Assembly: GCA_022575985.1 (NCBI GenBank)
Contig: JAKSXM010000231.1
Location: forward strand, 21,552,501 to 21,616,500
Direction: 5' to 3'
Source of the DNA: Anagrus nilaparvatae
Taxonomy: Eukaryota > Arthropoda > Insecta > Hymenoptera > Mymaridae
Length of the DNA stretch: 64,000 nucleotides
The translations under genes were made by a program, and so were the position numbers. How positions within the stretch are numbered: position 1 is the first letter of the stretch; every line of letters begins with the position of its first letter. Under the pieces are notes generated by a model. It was not told the DNA's origin. It was given only the letters and a program-made list of their open reading frames with translations, and ran no database searches. This document shows, one piece after another, positions 44,216 through 55,281 of this stretch.

Positions 44216-44708
44216 GTGTAAAATTTTTTTGGTGTCTGAACTTTTTTTTGATTTTTCAAAAAAAAATTTCGATAATTTGCAGTACAATAAAAAAAATAGA
44301 GAAAGATTCAAGAAATTTTATAGATTCTTTACTATTCAGAAAACAAAAACATGATTGTTGTATCGTAAATTAATTTTTTTACATTTAGTTTATCGAGATT
44401 ATCATTAACGAATAATTGGGCCCTCTGAAAAACTAGATTTTGTATATCCAGGAGTCAAATGTACGATTTTTTATTTAAAAATGACTGTATTATTTGCAAT
44501 TTATATTGTTTACGCTACAAACTATTAGAACTATAAAGAGGCCCCTCTGAAAATTATTTGATAAATTTTTATTATGAGGCCTTAAATTCTCTAGATCAAA
44601 AAATACCGAAAAAATTGCATATCCAGTTAATAACACGAAGTTTAAATTATGAAATCACTAGCCGACTAACATGATTCATAATAGGTTTTGAAGTCTCTAA
44701 GTCTATTA
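44216..44708. other. AT-rich, nothing recognised
   Basis: No gene. The phrase GGCCCTCTGAAAA / GGCCCCTCTGAAAA occurs twice (44419, 44542). Confidence 0.4.
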
Positions 44709-46236
44709 GTGGAAGCAAATTAGACAAAAAAGTCACTGAATAAGGATGTAAAAGGGAAGTGCATTTTTTTTTTTTTTGTGTTTAATATACATATGTAAGA
44801 AAGAATCTGATTTTTTTTGTTTCCCGGAGGACTGCTTCGCCAGATATGGGGCAAAAACTACTTTTTTGCTAAATTTTAAGAAGTTTGCTATCGAATTTTG
44901 TCATATCTCTGGTTAAAATAGTCATAAAAAAAAAAAAAAAAAATGGAAAATTTTCGTAATTGGACAGAGACTAGAACTAATTGGGTGGGGTTCCTATTAA
45001 AATACACCCTAACCTCCAAAAATCCAATTTTGTCCAATTTAAAAATTTTTTTTAATAACTTGGGCAAAAATAATCAGATTTTTATGAAAATCTCAGGAAA
45101 TATGTATTTTAATGACGGGACCATGAGGTAAAATTTTTGTAAAAAAATTTTTTTTTTTTTGGCTAAAAATCAAATTTTTTCGCAAAAATTGAGCAATTTT
45201 GAAAATAGCGCCATTTTATGCAAAAACATGCTAGGGTAATTTTTTTTTTTTTTTTCAGTTGCCTGTTTGTATGTACTTTAACCTCAGTACGCGCAAGTAT
45301 TCATTAGCTCAATTAAAATGCCCATTTTAGGAGCAAGAATGAAAAATACCCTATTAATTTTTAAATTTTTTTCATTTTTGCCGTATTTAGTGTAATTTGG
45401 GGAATTTTTCGGGCTACTTCTTGCTTATTTTATACAGCATTTAAGTTTTCCTTTTATTCAGTCACAATGTTTTTCTTAAAATTTTGCCTAACCTCAAAAA
45501 TAACTTTTTTTTGGGTCCTGTCGTCAGGCATACTATTTAATGCCATAAAAGCTCCATGGAAAAAATGGCTGGAATTTATGTTTTTTGACCCCCTAAACAC
45601 GAATCCAAGATCCGTTTTGCAAAATTCGCGGTCAATTATTTGTTATTAACAATTTATTGCAAAATTTGATAACAATCTAAATGTTAAATATCCTGTAGCT
45701 AAAACCATTCAAAATTTTGATAAGAACCTGATTTTATTATACATATTTTGACTCACTGAATCCGAATTTCTAATTTATAAGGTCGTATGATTAATTTTTT
45801 AAACAATATTTAATTGTTAATTTTACCTCATGGTCCCGTCATTAAAATACATATTTCCTGAGATTTTCATAAAAATCTGATTATTTTTGCCCAAGTTATT
45901 AAAAAAAATTTTAAAATTGGACAAAATTGGATTTTTGGAGGTTAGGGTGTATTTTAATAGGAACCCCACCCAATTAGTTCTAGTCTCTGTCCAATTACAA
46001 AAATTTTCCATTTTTTTTTTTTTTTATGACCATTTTAACCAGAGATATGACAAAATTCGATAGCAAACTTCTTAAAATTTAGCAAAAAAGTAGTTTTTGC
46101 CCCATATCTGGCGAAGCAGTCCTCTGGGAAACAAAAAAAATCAGATTCTTTCTTACATATGTATATTAAACACAAAAAAAAAAAAATTGCACTTCCCTTT
46201 TACATCACTATTAAATCCTTATTTGCTTCCACTATA
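44709..46236. mobile_element. Foldback element, ~1.5 kb, arms ~0.4 kb
   Basis: TTAGTGGAAGCAAAT at 44709 mirrors the right end at about 46236. AAAAGGGAAGTGCATTTT, TTTCTTACATATG and the stretch with TTGGACAGAGACTAGAACTA are mirrored precisely. The arms are about 44709-45136 and 45826-46236. The open frames in the arms (44943-45131 and its mirror) have no known motif. The loop holds a half copy of the 333-bp MITE. Confidence 0.75.
45514..45668 (+). mobile_element. Half copy of the 333-bp palindromic MITE
   Basis: GGTCCTGTCGTCAGGCATAC, then CCATAAAAGCTCCATGGAAA, CTAAACACGAATCC and GCGGTCAATTATTTG follow the left arm of 4747-5079 with substitutions. The right arm is absent. Confidence 0.75.
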
Positions 46237-46935
46237 TAGAATACCAAAATAGTACACGAGATACTAATACTAAAATGTTAGATTCTGTTCATGCGGGAGA
46301 AACGCTTCGATTCCATAAGAAATAAATTATCTTCCGGATTAAAAATAGTCTATCCAATACCTTTACAAATATTTTTCCTTAATTAATAATTATAACTTTA
46401 CTGGGGACAGAACTAGGCTCTTCTGAAAACTCTTAATGTGTTTGCATAATTATAAATGTATATTTTAAAATGGATATTTTCTGTCCTTTTTATATCAACA
46501 AACAAAAATTATGAAAATTTCATTATTTAGTAAAATTCATATTGATTGTCTACAATATCAGTTGTGATGTATATGAAAATTGAAAATATTCAAATATTCA
46601 TTGTCTACAGTATGAAAAAAACTGCAAATTTTGTTAAAAAATCTGAATATTACTATATTCTATTTTCAGTTATTATTTATTATTAATAATTATTAGTGTT
46701 ATAAAATATACCTCATTAGTTGTAAATATTTATAAATAATTATGTAACTTTTTCTTAATATTTATTATAAAATTTCTTTGTTAATAAATTTAGAGGTATA
46801 AAATTAATTCTGTTCTCATTCATTTGTAAATAAAAATTAATTGCTTTTTAATCACCTATGATTAAATTTATTATAACTAAACATATATGATCAAAATATA
46901 AATAAATTAATGCAAAAGATGTTTTATTTGTTTAA
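46237..46935. other. AT-rich; contains a scrap shared with 3070-3150
   Basis: GGACAGAACTAGGCTCTTCT and AATGTGTTTGCATAATTATA (46385-46455) match the stretch just ahead of the Helitron-like end at 3195, in the same orientation. This suggests related Helitron-like elements end at 3228 and 46963. Confidence 0.5.
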
Positions 46936-46963
46936 GCCGAGCATCGCGAGGCCAATCAGCTAG
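46936..46963 (+). mobile_element. Candidate Helitron 3' terminus
   Basis: GCCGAGCATCGCGAGGC (possible hairpin), then CAATCAGCTAG and T. CTAG before T is the Helitron end rule. Shares upstream sequence with the terminus at 3195-3228. Confidence 0.45.
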
Positions 46964-46964
46964 T

Positions 46965-47330
46965 AAAAATAAACTCGACATAAAAAATAACATTTTTTTT
47001 AATTTTATATGGAAAATTTCGATGTTTACGAAAAAAAAAAAAAAAAAAATTTCACAGTATCTAGGGATATTTAAGAAAATTTAAAAACATTTTAATAAAA
47101 AAAAATATCGATTATCCCACCTGCTGAATAAATAAATATAAAAATAAACTCCACATAAAAAATAGCATTTTTTTAAATTTTATATGGAACATTTCAATGT
47201 TTACAAAAAAAAAAAAAATTTTCACATTATCTAGGAATATTCAAGAAAATTTAAAAACATTTTAATAAAAAAAAATATCGATTATCTCACTCGCTGAATA
47301 AATAAATATAAAAATAAAGAGGGTTCCTAA
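46965..47330. repeat. Repeat unit K, two tandem copies
   Basis: About 46970-47130 and 47145-47310, period near 170 bp. The third copy (39656-39830) is 7 kb away; everything between is probably insertion. Confidence 0.75.
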
Positions 47331-48372
47331 AATATCCTATTAGAATAAGAAATGCACTTGTATGGCTAAAATTAAATAATATTTATTACAAAGATATTGA
47401 AATAGATGAGGATATTTTAAAACAGTTACCAAATAATGGAAACATAGGTAATGAATTACAATCTTTAGAAATTAATAAGATGGAAAATCCGGACAATAAT
47501 TCTAACAAATCGGACAATTCATCAGAAATTATGATAATACATTAACTGAATCAAATATACCGAATGTATCAATTATTAATCAAGATAATAGGATAAAAGA
47601 AGAATTAAATTTAAATTACCCAACTTTAGAAAAGGATCCAATTAATGAATTTACCACGGAAGGTTACATAGCTTGTGCATTCCCACATTTATTTCCTCAA
47701 GGAGTAGCAGACTTTTCACAAACTAGAGAAATCAAAGTGACTTTAGACGAATATTTCAAACATCTTATGAAATATAAAGATAAAAGATTTGCACAAGATC
47801 CAAGATTCAGATTTTTTGCTATGAATACCATAATGCGACACGGAATGTTACAAAAAGCAGGAATTTACGTAAACAAAGCAAATTTACAAGAATGCACTAT
47901 AGAACAGCTAAAAGATAAATTAAAAAACGATAAAAACTTCTGGAAACATGTAATGGTTTATTCATCTAAAGTAAGGTCAACTAACAGTTATTGGTATCAT
48001 CGATGTGACGAACTAATAACCATGGTCAAACAATTGAAAAAACCGACAATATTCTTTACACTCAGCGCAGCAGATAATCAATGGAATAATTTATATAAAA
48101 TATTATGTCGAAATGAAGATCCAAACAGTATAAATGACAACAGAAGATTAGAATTAATAAGAGACAATCCATTGATAGTCGGTTACTTTTTAAAAATACG
48201 AGTGGAAAAAATTATGAAACATGTGATAAAACCTATATTTAATGTAACTAATTTTTGGTACAGATGGGAATGGCAATTTAGAGGATCCCCGCATATACAT
48301 GGCATATTATGGTTAGCAGATGCACCATCATTTGATTAAAATAATTTATCGGAAGAAGAAATAAAAAATTTA
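47331..48372 (+). pseudogene. Helitron Rep-Hel, N-terminal and Rep part 1
   Basis: Coding opens in FLKYPIRIRNALVWLKLNN with IYYKDIEIDED, shifts near 47530, and continues through GYIACAFPHLFPQGVADF into an open stretch 47737-48339. There it reads YFKHLMKYKDKRFAQDPRF, TIFFTLSAADNQWNNLYKIL and RGSPHIHGILWL. The last is the HUH metal-binding box (HIH) of the Rep nuclease, which nicks and joins DNA in rolling-circle transposition. TAA at 48337 replaces a residue in an otherwise continuing frame (NNLSEEEIKNL) before E3 cuts in. Confidence 0.88.
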
Positions 48373-48620
48373 TAACCGGTTTGTGTAACTACACAACCAA
48401 CGAGCATGGAACATGTTCATTTATAACATTGATAATAAAGTATTTATTGTGTTCATAATATAAATATTTATATGCAAATATTTATATTTAGAATTTTATT
48501 ATAGAAATCATGCTGCTTAGACATCAAAATGAACCAAATTAATTAAATTTTCAAATTATTATAGTTTTTTAAATAATATGAATTTATTTTTTATTAATTT
48601 TTACAATGAATTCTTAAAAA

Positions 48621-48963
48621 TTCTGCACCAACGGTCCCTAGGTACTTCTGCACCAATACTCCATAGGTACTTCTGCACCAAAGGTCTTTAGGGACTTCTG
48701 CACCAAAGCTCCCTAGGTACTTCTGCACCAAAAGTTTCTAGGTACTTCTGCACCAAAGGTCTTTAGGGACTTCTGCACCATAGGTCCCTAGATACTTCTG
48801 CACCAATGCTCCCTAAGCACTTCTGCACCAAAGGTCTTTAGGGACTTCTGTACCAAAGGTTCCTAGGTACTTCTGCACCAAAGGTCTTTAGGTACTTCTG
48901 CACCAAAGGTCCCTAGGTACTTCTGCACCATAGGTCCCTAGGTACTTCTGTACCAAAAGTCCC
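48621..48963. repeat. 25-bp minisatellite in E3 (~13.5 units)
   Basis: Units of TTCTGCACCAAAGGTCCCTA plus GGTAC. Two unit types alternate irregularly (GGTCCCTAGGTAC and GGTCTTTAGGGAC). The core CCTAGG is a palindrome. Confidence 0.9.
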
Positions 48964-48979
48964 TGAATCGAAAATATTC

Positions 48980-49085
48980 TAAGTCCATTTAACCCCCCCC
49001 CTAAAAACGTCAATTTTTGACCCCCCCCTAAAAGCGTCAATTTTTGACCCCCCCCCCCTTAAAAGCGTCACTTTTTCACCCCCCC
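48980..49085. repeat. Poly-C minisatellite in E3 (~3-4 units)
   Basis: Units of a C-run, TAAAAGCG, TCAATTTTTGAC; cousins of the array at 34020-34275. Confidence 0.8.
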
Positions 49086-49141
49086 TGCCGAGCCGGACTT
49101 TTTCAAATACCCCATCCAATGAACATGTTCCATGTTAAAAA

Positions 49142-49809
49142 CTTTGTGCATATTTTTATAACTTTTGTTTAGCTATTAACCCAAGGCATGATATAGGCGT
49201 TTCTCATCCATCTAAAGAGAATTTTTCAGATATAAAAAAGGATCAATTGACAAAGATTTAATACATTTATTAAATCGATTGCAAAGACATACGATACATG
49301 GCAAACATTGCTTACGTTACAAATACAAATCAAATAAACTTACATGTCGTTTCAATTTTCCACAACCTCTAAAAACAAAAAGTTGCATAGACAATTCAGA
49401 TGGGTATTTCAGATATCATCCAAAACGAAATGATCCATTAATACAACGATATAATCCAATAATAACATCGATTTGGCGAGCAAATACAGATTTCTCACCG
49501 TTTGTCTCTGAACAAGCAGTATATTATTACATCGCCAACTACGCATCAAAGGGTGAAAAAATTTCAAAAAATTTACAGGAATGTTTGAACGAAATTTTCC
49601 ATTCAATGTCAGATAATTTACACGCAAAAACAGCAATTCAAAAATTATTTATTTCTACTTTTAATGAACGTGATTACAGTGCACAAGAAGTAATACATTT
49701 ACTCGTGAGTTGGCCTCTTTACCACAGTTCACGAACATATCTTACATTGGTTATACAAGATGAAGAATGGAAATCAGTTAAGGTATTAATTCAATATATA
49801 TCTATTTAA
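49142..49809 (+). pseudogene. Helitron Rep-Hel, Rep part 2
   Basis: It resumes as LCAYFYNFCLAINPRHDIG and HPSKENFSDI, meets a TAA at 49258, then 49279-49809 is open: LQRHTIHGKHCLRY (partly upstream of the first ATG), and AVYYYIANYASKGEK. The last is the catalytic Tyr motif (YxxxYxxK), with both tyrosines kept. The frame then continues into the linker before the helicase. Confidence 0.85.
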
Positions 49810-49899
49810 AATATATAAATATTAATTGTTAAAATAAATTATTTTAAAATTTTATTCATTTTAGATATGCAACGAAACTAAAGAAATTATGGAAGCAAA

Positions 49900-51690
49900 T
49901 GATTCAAAATTAATTGAGACATATAAAATAAGACTACCTGAACTTGAGGATTTAAATTTGATAAATTTTTGTAAACACTACAGAGTTTTTAAACACTACA
50001 CCTACAATAAATTTACATGAATATGAAGAAACAGATGAAATTCCTGAATCCGTAAATGATGACATGGTTAGAAATCCATTTGAATATTTATCTGGATACT
50101 GTGAAAATATTGATAACATTGAATTAGGAAAAAGACAAATTGATATATGCTACGATTGGAATATAACGGACAAAAATATACCATCTAAAGATGATATTGA
50201 AAATTTAAAAAAAAATTATAAATCAGATAATTCAAACAAATAAAATTCAGACGACGAGAAAAAAAATATACAATTTACAGAAGATCAACAAGAAGTTTTA
50301 AACTGTTTAAAAGGACAAATAGACGCGATTAAAAATAATACATTAACATCCAATATGATCAAAAGAGTAATAGTACAAGGAAAAGCAGGATCAGGAAAAA
50401 GCACAGCAATAAAAGAAATGGTAAAAATGATAACATCTGCTTTCGGGGAAGATGCAGTCAAAATCGGAGCACCTACTGGCATGTCTACTGTTAATGTATA
50501 TGGAAAAACATGTCACTCATTACTACGATTACCTTTAAATTATAAACAATTTGGTTCATTAGAAAATCAAAATGCCAAAAAACTACGAACTGAATTAAAA
50601 AATTTAAAATTTCTGTTTATTGACGAAATGTCATTAATAGGTTTACGTACTTTATATCAAATAGAATCAAGGTGTAGAGAAATTTTTGCTAACGAAATTA
50701 ATGAACCTTTTGGTGGAATAATAATATACTTATTCGGAGATTATAACCAATTAACGCTGGTTGGAGCTGATACGGCAATATTTAGTTCAAAAAAATTTAC
50801 TGACATCATGCAATCGCAAAGAGCACTTGTTTTTAAACAATTTAAGAAATATTTCTGTTTACAAAATGCACACCGACAAGAAGGAAAGCAAACATCATAT
50901 TCAAAATTATTAGATGAAATAGCAAATGCAGAATTGTCGCAGGAAAATTACGAAGCACTGCATAATAGACGAGAATCTATAATACCTAAAAACGAATTGG
51001 ATATGTTTGAAAATGCAATACATTTATACCCGAAATGCATACAAGAAGATGCACATAACGAAAAACATTTGAAAAACACAGGAAAGCAGTAGCTCGAATT
51101 GTAGCCACAAATGCACCTAATGTAGGGATTCGTTGTTCAGATGAAAAAGCATCAGGGTTACAAAATGTTTTATACTTGTCGTGTCAAAAAAATTGTCGTG
51201 TCATGTTACGGGCAATCTTATGGACTGAAGAAGGTTTAATAAATGGTACTTAAGGATATGTGAGAGAAATAATTTATGCTGAAAATAATTCACCACTGCA
51301 ATTACCAGAAGCTATCATGGTAGAATTTGATAATTATAAAGGACCCTATTTATATAAAATCTATTTCCAATAATACCTCTATACCGTACATGGACACATA
51401 ATAAAATACAATGCAGCCGAATACAAATACTACTTATGTTATCATATTCAATAACCATACATAAATCCCAAGGCTAAACTATTCATAAAATGTTTCTCCA
51501 TATTGGAGACAGTGAAAGGCAATTAGGTACCACTTACGTAGGATTAAGTAGAGTTAAATCAATAAAGGATTTAATTCTGATAAAAGATTACAACAAATAT
51601 AGATACGACTCTATTCGACTATGTGCTTCTTTTAAAGACAAACAAAAATTTTTACACAAATTGAAAAACGATATTCACTAAAATATAAAA
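49900..51690 (+). pseudogene. Helitron Rep-Hel, Pif1 helicase part
   Basis: VRNPFEYLSGYCENI (about 50080), IQFTEDQQEVLNCL, then open 50355-51092. VIVQGKAGSGKSTAI is Walker A, KIGAPTGMSTVNVYGKTCHS motif Ia, FLFIDEMSLIG Walker B, YLFGDYNQLTLVGA motif III and LQNAHRQ motif IV. 51490-51681 gives TTYVGLSRVKSI, motif VI. Stops or shifts at about 50243, 51092, 51252 and 51375. Three known Helitron functions are present in order (HUH, Tyr, helicase), with no endonuclease after, so it is a classic Helitron and not a Helentron like the one at 634-2216. Decayed only moderately. Confidence 0.88.
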
Positions 51691-51944
51691 ATAAAATAAA
51701 AAAAATTATATTCAATTTCATACATTAATAATTCAATAAATTATATTTTTTTTCATTTATATGCCTAAATTTATTTTAAAAAACAAAACAATTACTCCTA
51801 GACCAAATAAACTATATATACGATAAAATAATACTTATACAGATGATTAAATACGAAACTATTAATTTTTAACTTGGATTAATTTTAAATAAGAAATAAT
51901 AATATAATGATTTAAAAAAAATTATAAAATAAATCAAAAAATTT

Positions 51945-51987
51945 TCTATAGCTTCGCTCAGTCTTATACTCGTCCCGGGTAATCTAG
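51945..51987 (+). mobile_element. Helitron 3' terminus
   Basis: TAGCTTCGCTCAGTCTTATA, CTCGTCCCGGGTAAT, then CTAG at 51984-51987 and T. The same end (TTTCGCTCAGTCTTACACTT ... TATCTAG, T) occurs on the minus strand at 59064-59110, also next to Helitron C-terminal coding, which supports the boundary. Confidence 0.7.
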
Positions 51988-52416
51988 TGTAGATCACTCA
52001 TACATCTATACATATTACAATTTTCTAAAAATTTTTTACAGTGGAAAAATGACATTGAATGATAATTTTACAAAATCTTATTTTTAAAATTTTAGATTTA
52101 AAATTTAGATAATAAAATAATAGATTTAAAATCTATTAATTAATTTTATATACAATGAATTTAAAAGAAAATGAATAAGTATCAAAATCTAAAATTATAT
52201 ATTTTTTTTTTTTTAAAGAATTATCATTCTAATCTAAAAACTTTTTTTTTTAAATAAATTAGAGCTATATTTTTTTTTTAAATATACATAAATATCTTCT
52301 CTTGCGGTACTATTTACAATTATTTCTTTTTTTTTTTACTATTTACAATTATTATTTTTTTTTTAAATTTTATCTTAATTAACAATTAACAATAACGTTG
52401 AACTATTTTTTTTTTT
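51988..52416 (-). other. Bel/Pao D 3' noncoding sequence
   Basis: T-rich and A-rich runs between the Helitron end and the integrase stop; no gene. Confidence 0.45.
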
Positions 52417-52868
52417 TTATTCTTCTTGGACTGGTAATGGAATTAATTTTACGATTGGACGTTTATATAAACCAGTCGCTGTCTTGATAGTTGCTACCCT
52501 AACTAATTGATCATCTCCAGGTACCACATCTACGACTCGTGCCATAGGCCATTTAGTTGCTGGTAGACATTCATCTTTTAACAGAACCAAATCTCCTTTC
52601 GACATTTTCTGAAGGATTTCGCCATCGATTGTATTTTTGTAGATGATGAACATATGAAATGATCACGCATATTAGTTATAAGTTTAAATTTGTTAAATAA
52701 ATTTTGTAGTTTATTAGGATTTGAAGGAATTTCTGGATATGCATGAATTAGTTCTCCGATCAAAAAATGAGCAGGTGTTAAGGGTAAAAGATCTGCAGGG
52801 TCGTTACTAGCTGGATACGACGGACGCGAGTTTAAACACGCTTCTACCTTACACAAAAATGTTGACAT
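52417..52868 (-). pseudogene. Bel/Pao D integrase C-terminal part with DUF5641-like domain
   Basis: Frame 52868-52578 reads CKVEACLNSRPSYPASN and LTPAHFLIGE, the end of the integrase core. A frameshift near 52640 leads to 52653-52417: MSKGDLVLLKDECLPATKWP, RVVDVVPGDDQLVRVATIKT and LYKRPIVKLIPLP, the small C-terminal domain thought to help DNA binding. A frameshift and a stop at 52941 separate it from the upstream core. Confidence 0.85.
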
Positions 52869-52940
52869 TTCTTCATATGTTAATTTTTGTTCACCTATTA
52901 TTTTTCTTAAATGAGATTTTACCGATTTAACTCCTGCTTC

Positions 52941-53522
52941 CTAAAGACCTCCAAAATGTGGTGATGATGGTGGAATGAACGACCAGAATGTGCCTTTTGA
53001 AATTATAGCATGAGAGACTTCTTTGTAAAATACTGAAGCTTTTGAGAACATCTTCGCCAATTCAACACTAGCTCCTTTGAAATTGGTTCCATTGTCGCTA
53101 TATAATGTTAAACATTGACCCCTTCTGGAAATTAACCTTTCAAAAGCTGTCAAGAACGCCTGAGTTGAAAGTGATGTGACTACTTCAAGATGTACTGCTT
53201 TCGTAACTAAACAAACAAAAACGCAAATGTACCCTTTAGTTGTTTTAATACCTCTTCCCGACGACGCTTTTATGGCAAAGGGACCACAATAAACAACTCC
53301 TGTACTCAGAATTGGTTTCTCAGGTTTTAATCTTGAATTTGGTATTTGACCCATCAATTGTTGAGAAGTTCTAGCATTATATTTTGTGCAAATTACGCAT
53401 TTTCGAATAATCGACCTAATATAACTACGCCCACGTACAATCCAAAAGCGCTGAAGCAAAATGTTTCTCGTATGTTCCTGCCCGCCATGTAAACATGCAA
53501 AATGAGCCTGACGGACTAACAA
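52941..53522 (-). pseudogene. Bel/Pao D integrase core
   Basis: A 193-residue open stretch. It has the zinc-binding HHCC end (QAHFACLHGGQEHTRNI and later CVICTKYNA), VYCGPFAIKAS (first catalytic Asp region; here YCG where DYFGP-like is usual), AVHLEVVTSLST, YSDNGTNFKGAS (second Asp) and WSFIPPSSPHFGGL. It stops one codon after GGL where the reading should go on to WE and the catalytic Glu. It inserts element cDNA into chromosomes when complete. The upstream end runs straight into gag (53516), so protease, RT and RNase H are deleted. Confidence 0.85.
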
Positions 53523-53803
53523 GGCATTTCCTTTGCATCCATATAGCTGTTCTCAACCTTGTCGTACTGATGTTCCGTTATATATTCATGATGAGATGCT
53601 AATTCTTGTCTTACGATTGCTTTATGCCCATCATAAAAATTATCAAAGTATTTCTCCAATAAAGATTTTCTTGATTGAAAGAATTCCAAAGTTTGTTTGG
53701 CTTTGGCTGTTTTTTCAACGTTGGTCTTGAAGCGTTTTATGAGTCCACCCTGTTCGGTTTGCTCTCGGATCAGCTCCTCCAAGGATAAACCAGCGTGAGA
53801 CAT
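53516..53803 (-). pseudogene. Bel/Pao D Gag N-terminus, fused to integrase region
   Basis: Begins MSHAGLSLEELIREQTEQGG, then helical, charged sequence (KTNVEKTAKAKQTLEFFQSR, DKVENSY), typical of the first ~80 residues of Bel/Pao gag. It ends after MDAKEMPC and overlaps the integrase frame by seven bases. About 4 kb of gag-pol expected between them is absent, so this is a deletion derivative or recombinant. Confidence 0.7.
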
Positions 53804-54682
53804 TTTTCATGAAAATAAGAATAACGCTATTAGATTTAATATAAATAGTAAAAGAAATTTTTCTTTTTTTTTATAATACAACTTTTTTCATTTTTTTAAT
53901 AATGCAACTTATTTTTTTTTGCTTAAAGAATTGCATTAATGTTTATTTATTTTAATTTTAAATTTAATATATATATTTATGAATAAATAAAAAAGATTTT
54001 ATATTTCATAAATTTTAAGAGCGCTGGCACGCATAAAAAATGAAAATTTTTGACGAGTAAAGGTTAGCGTAAAGAAGAAAATTTGAATACATCTTTCTCA
54101 CTCTTTCAGAAAGTTTTGAATATACCTTTCTCACTCTTTCAGAAAGTTTGAATATTCTTTTTTCTTTCTTTCGCATAACCTATTATGTATACAAGTAAAA
54201 ATAGAACGATACATGTATTACCACCGTGATGCTGCAATCTAACCTTCCTGAATTACGTGATTTCCTTCCTTTCCAGTTTTATGCGAAAAAGAAAGTTTAA
54301 TGCCTGGTATAATAGGAAAATGGCGACTCCAAATATTTGCACACTTTTATGTTTTTTTTTTTTTGAAATTTTTTAGGTCCTGCGATGCGACAGAACGTCC
54401 ATGAATTTTATGAATTTTTAAATAATAAATTTAAAACACCATAACCTAAAATTCAAGTCTTGTCGCGACCAAAAAATTCATAAAAGAAAAAGGAGCACAT
54501 GGCGTCACTGCACTAGTTTTCATTTTTTAATTTTGATTTTGAGCACTCAGACATAAATAAAAAAAAATGCACAAATTAACACAACACTGTTTTTTTTTTT
54601 TTTTTTAGTAAAATATTACAAAAAAATAATATAATACACTTCACATCACTAAAGCCACGAGTTCAATCTCTGAAAAAAAAAA
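53804..54682 (-). other. Bel/Pao D 5' leader
   Basis: No gene. Contains a near-perfect short tandem (TTTCTCACTCTTTCAGAAAG twice, 54090-54150) and several T-runs. Confidence 0.5.
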
Positions 54683-54697
54683 GGATATTCGGCACCA
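54683..54697 (-). promoter_or_regulatory. Primer binding site of Bel/Pao D
   Basis: The minus strand reads TGGTGCCGAATATCC, three bases inside the LTR end. The first eight bases equal the PBS of element A. Confidence 0.7.
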
Positions 54698-54700
54698 AAA

Positions 54701-55105
54701 TGTTTTGTAGTTTTATGATTATTTTCATAAATGAAAAATTAGACTGAATATTAAAGAACTGAATAATCAATGGAGAAAAACTGGATTTAATAAAAACACT
54801 TAATTTTTTCACTGTTAAAAATAATGAATAATTTATTGTAGAAAGAGTTTAACTGATTAATATAACGTGTAATTTGCATGCCGGTCGCAAGAGAAGAGAG
54901 AGCTCTGAAAAAAGGCACACGCTTCCGGGTCCGTGCGTGCACATACATACACACAAGCATAAATGATCAAAATCCCCACTCTTTCTGTATTTTGATTATT
55001 ATAAATTTAAACCACAACGACCAAGATAATATAAAAATTACTAATATTTTTATATACAGAAAGGGTGGTGAATTTAGCAAATATAACCCTGTTTTCTCGC
55101 AAACA
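54701..55105 (-). repeat. Bel/Pao D 5' LTR (405 bp)
   Basis: Pairs with 38721-39114; 11 bases longer, with a few substitutions. Confidence 0.9.
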
Positions 55106-55281
55106 TTATTATTATTATTCAGTTATTTTCATTAAAAAATCTTAAACTACTTTTTTTTTTTTTAATTTGGAGGTAATACCTCATTTATTTCCATGAAAGT
55201 ACTTATATTGAAAGTATGATTTTTACTCGATATCTCGAATCTGATATTTAATTTTTTGAAAATTTTTTTTGCAAAAATATA

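Larger units (their letters stand above)
48373..49141 (+). mobile_element. E-family element, E3, inserted in the Helitron Rep
   Basis: Starts AACCGGTTTGTGTAACTACA and GAGCATGGAACATGTTCATT; ends AATGAACATGTTCCATGTT. The flanks AAAAAATTT (left) and AAAAACTTT (right) may be a 9-bp target duplication with one change. Same start and end words as E1 and E2, but a different interior minisatellite. No coding. Confidence 0.7.
38721..55105 (-). mobile_element. Bel/Pao LTR retrotransposon D, with ~13 kb of nested DNA
   Basis: LTRs at 54701-55105 (5') and 38721-39114 (3') share sequence and orientation. Both start TGTTTGCGAGAAAAC and end CTACAAAACA on the minus strand. Outside both lies ATT microsatellite (left ATTATT, right TTATTATT), consistent with a short target duplication. 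A PBS adjoins the right LTR and a purine tract the left. The element's own coding (52417-53803) is gag start joined to integrase. Satellites, foldbacks and a Helitron between about 39.3 and 52.0 kb are later insertions or expansions. Confidence 0.85.

Noticed and set aside
44943..46011. Mirrored 62-codon frames in the foldback arms
   Set aside because: Each copy is guaranteed by the palindrome; no known domain, so not called a gene.
48621..48963. Evenly spaced 25-bp repeats resembling a CRISPR array
   Set aside because: Units are head to tail with no spacers, in a eukaryotic transposon setting; it is a minisatellite.
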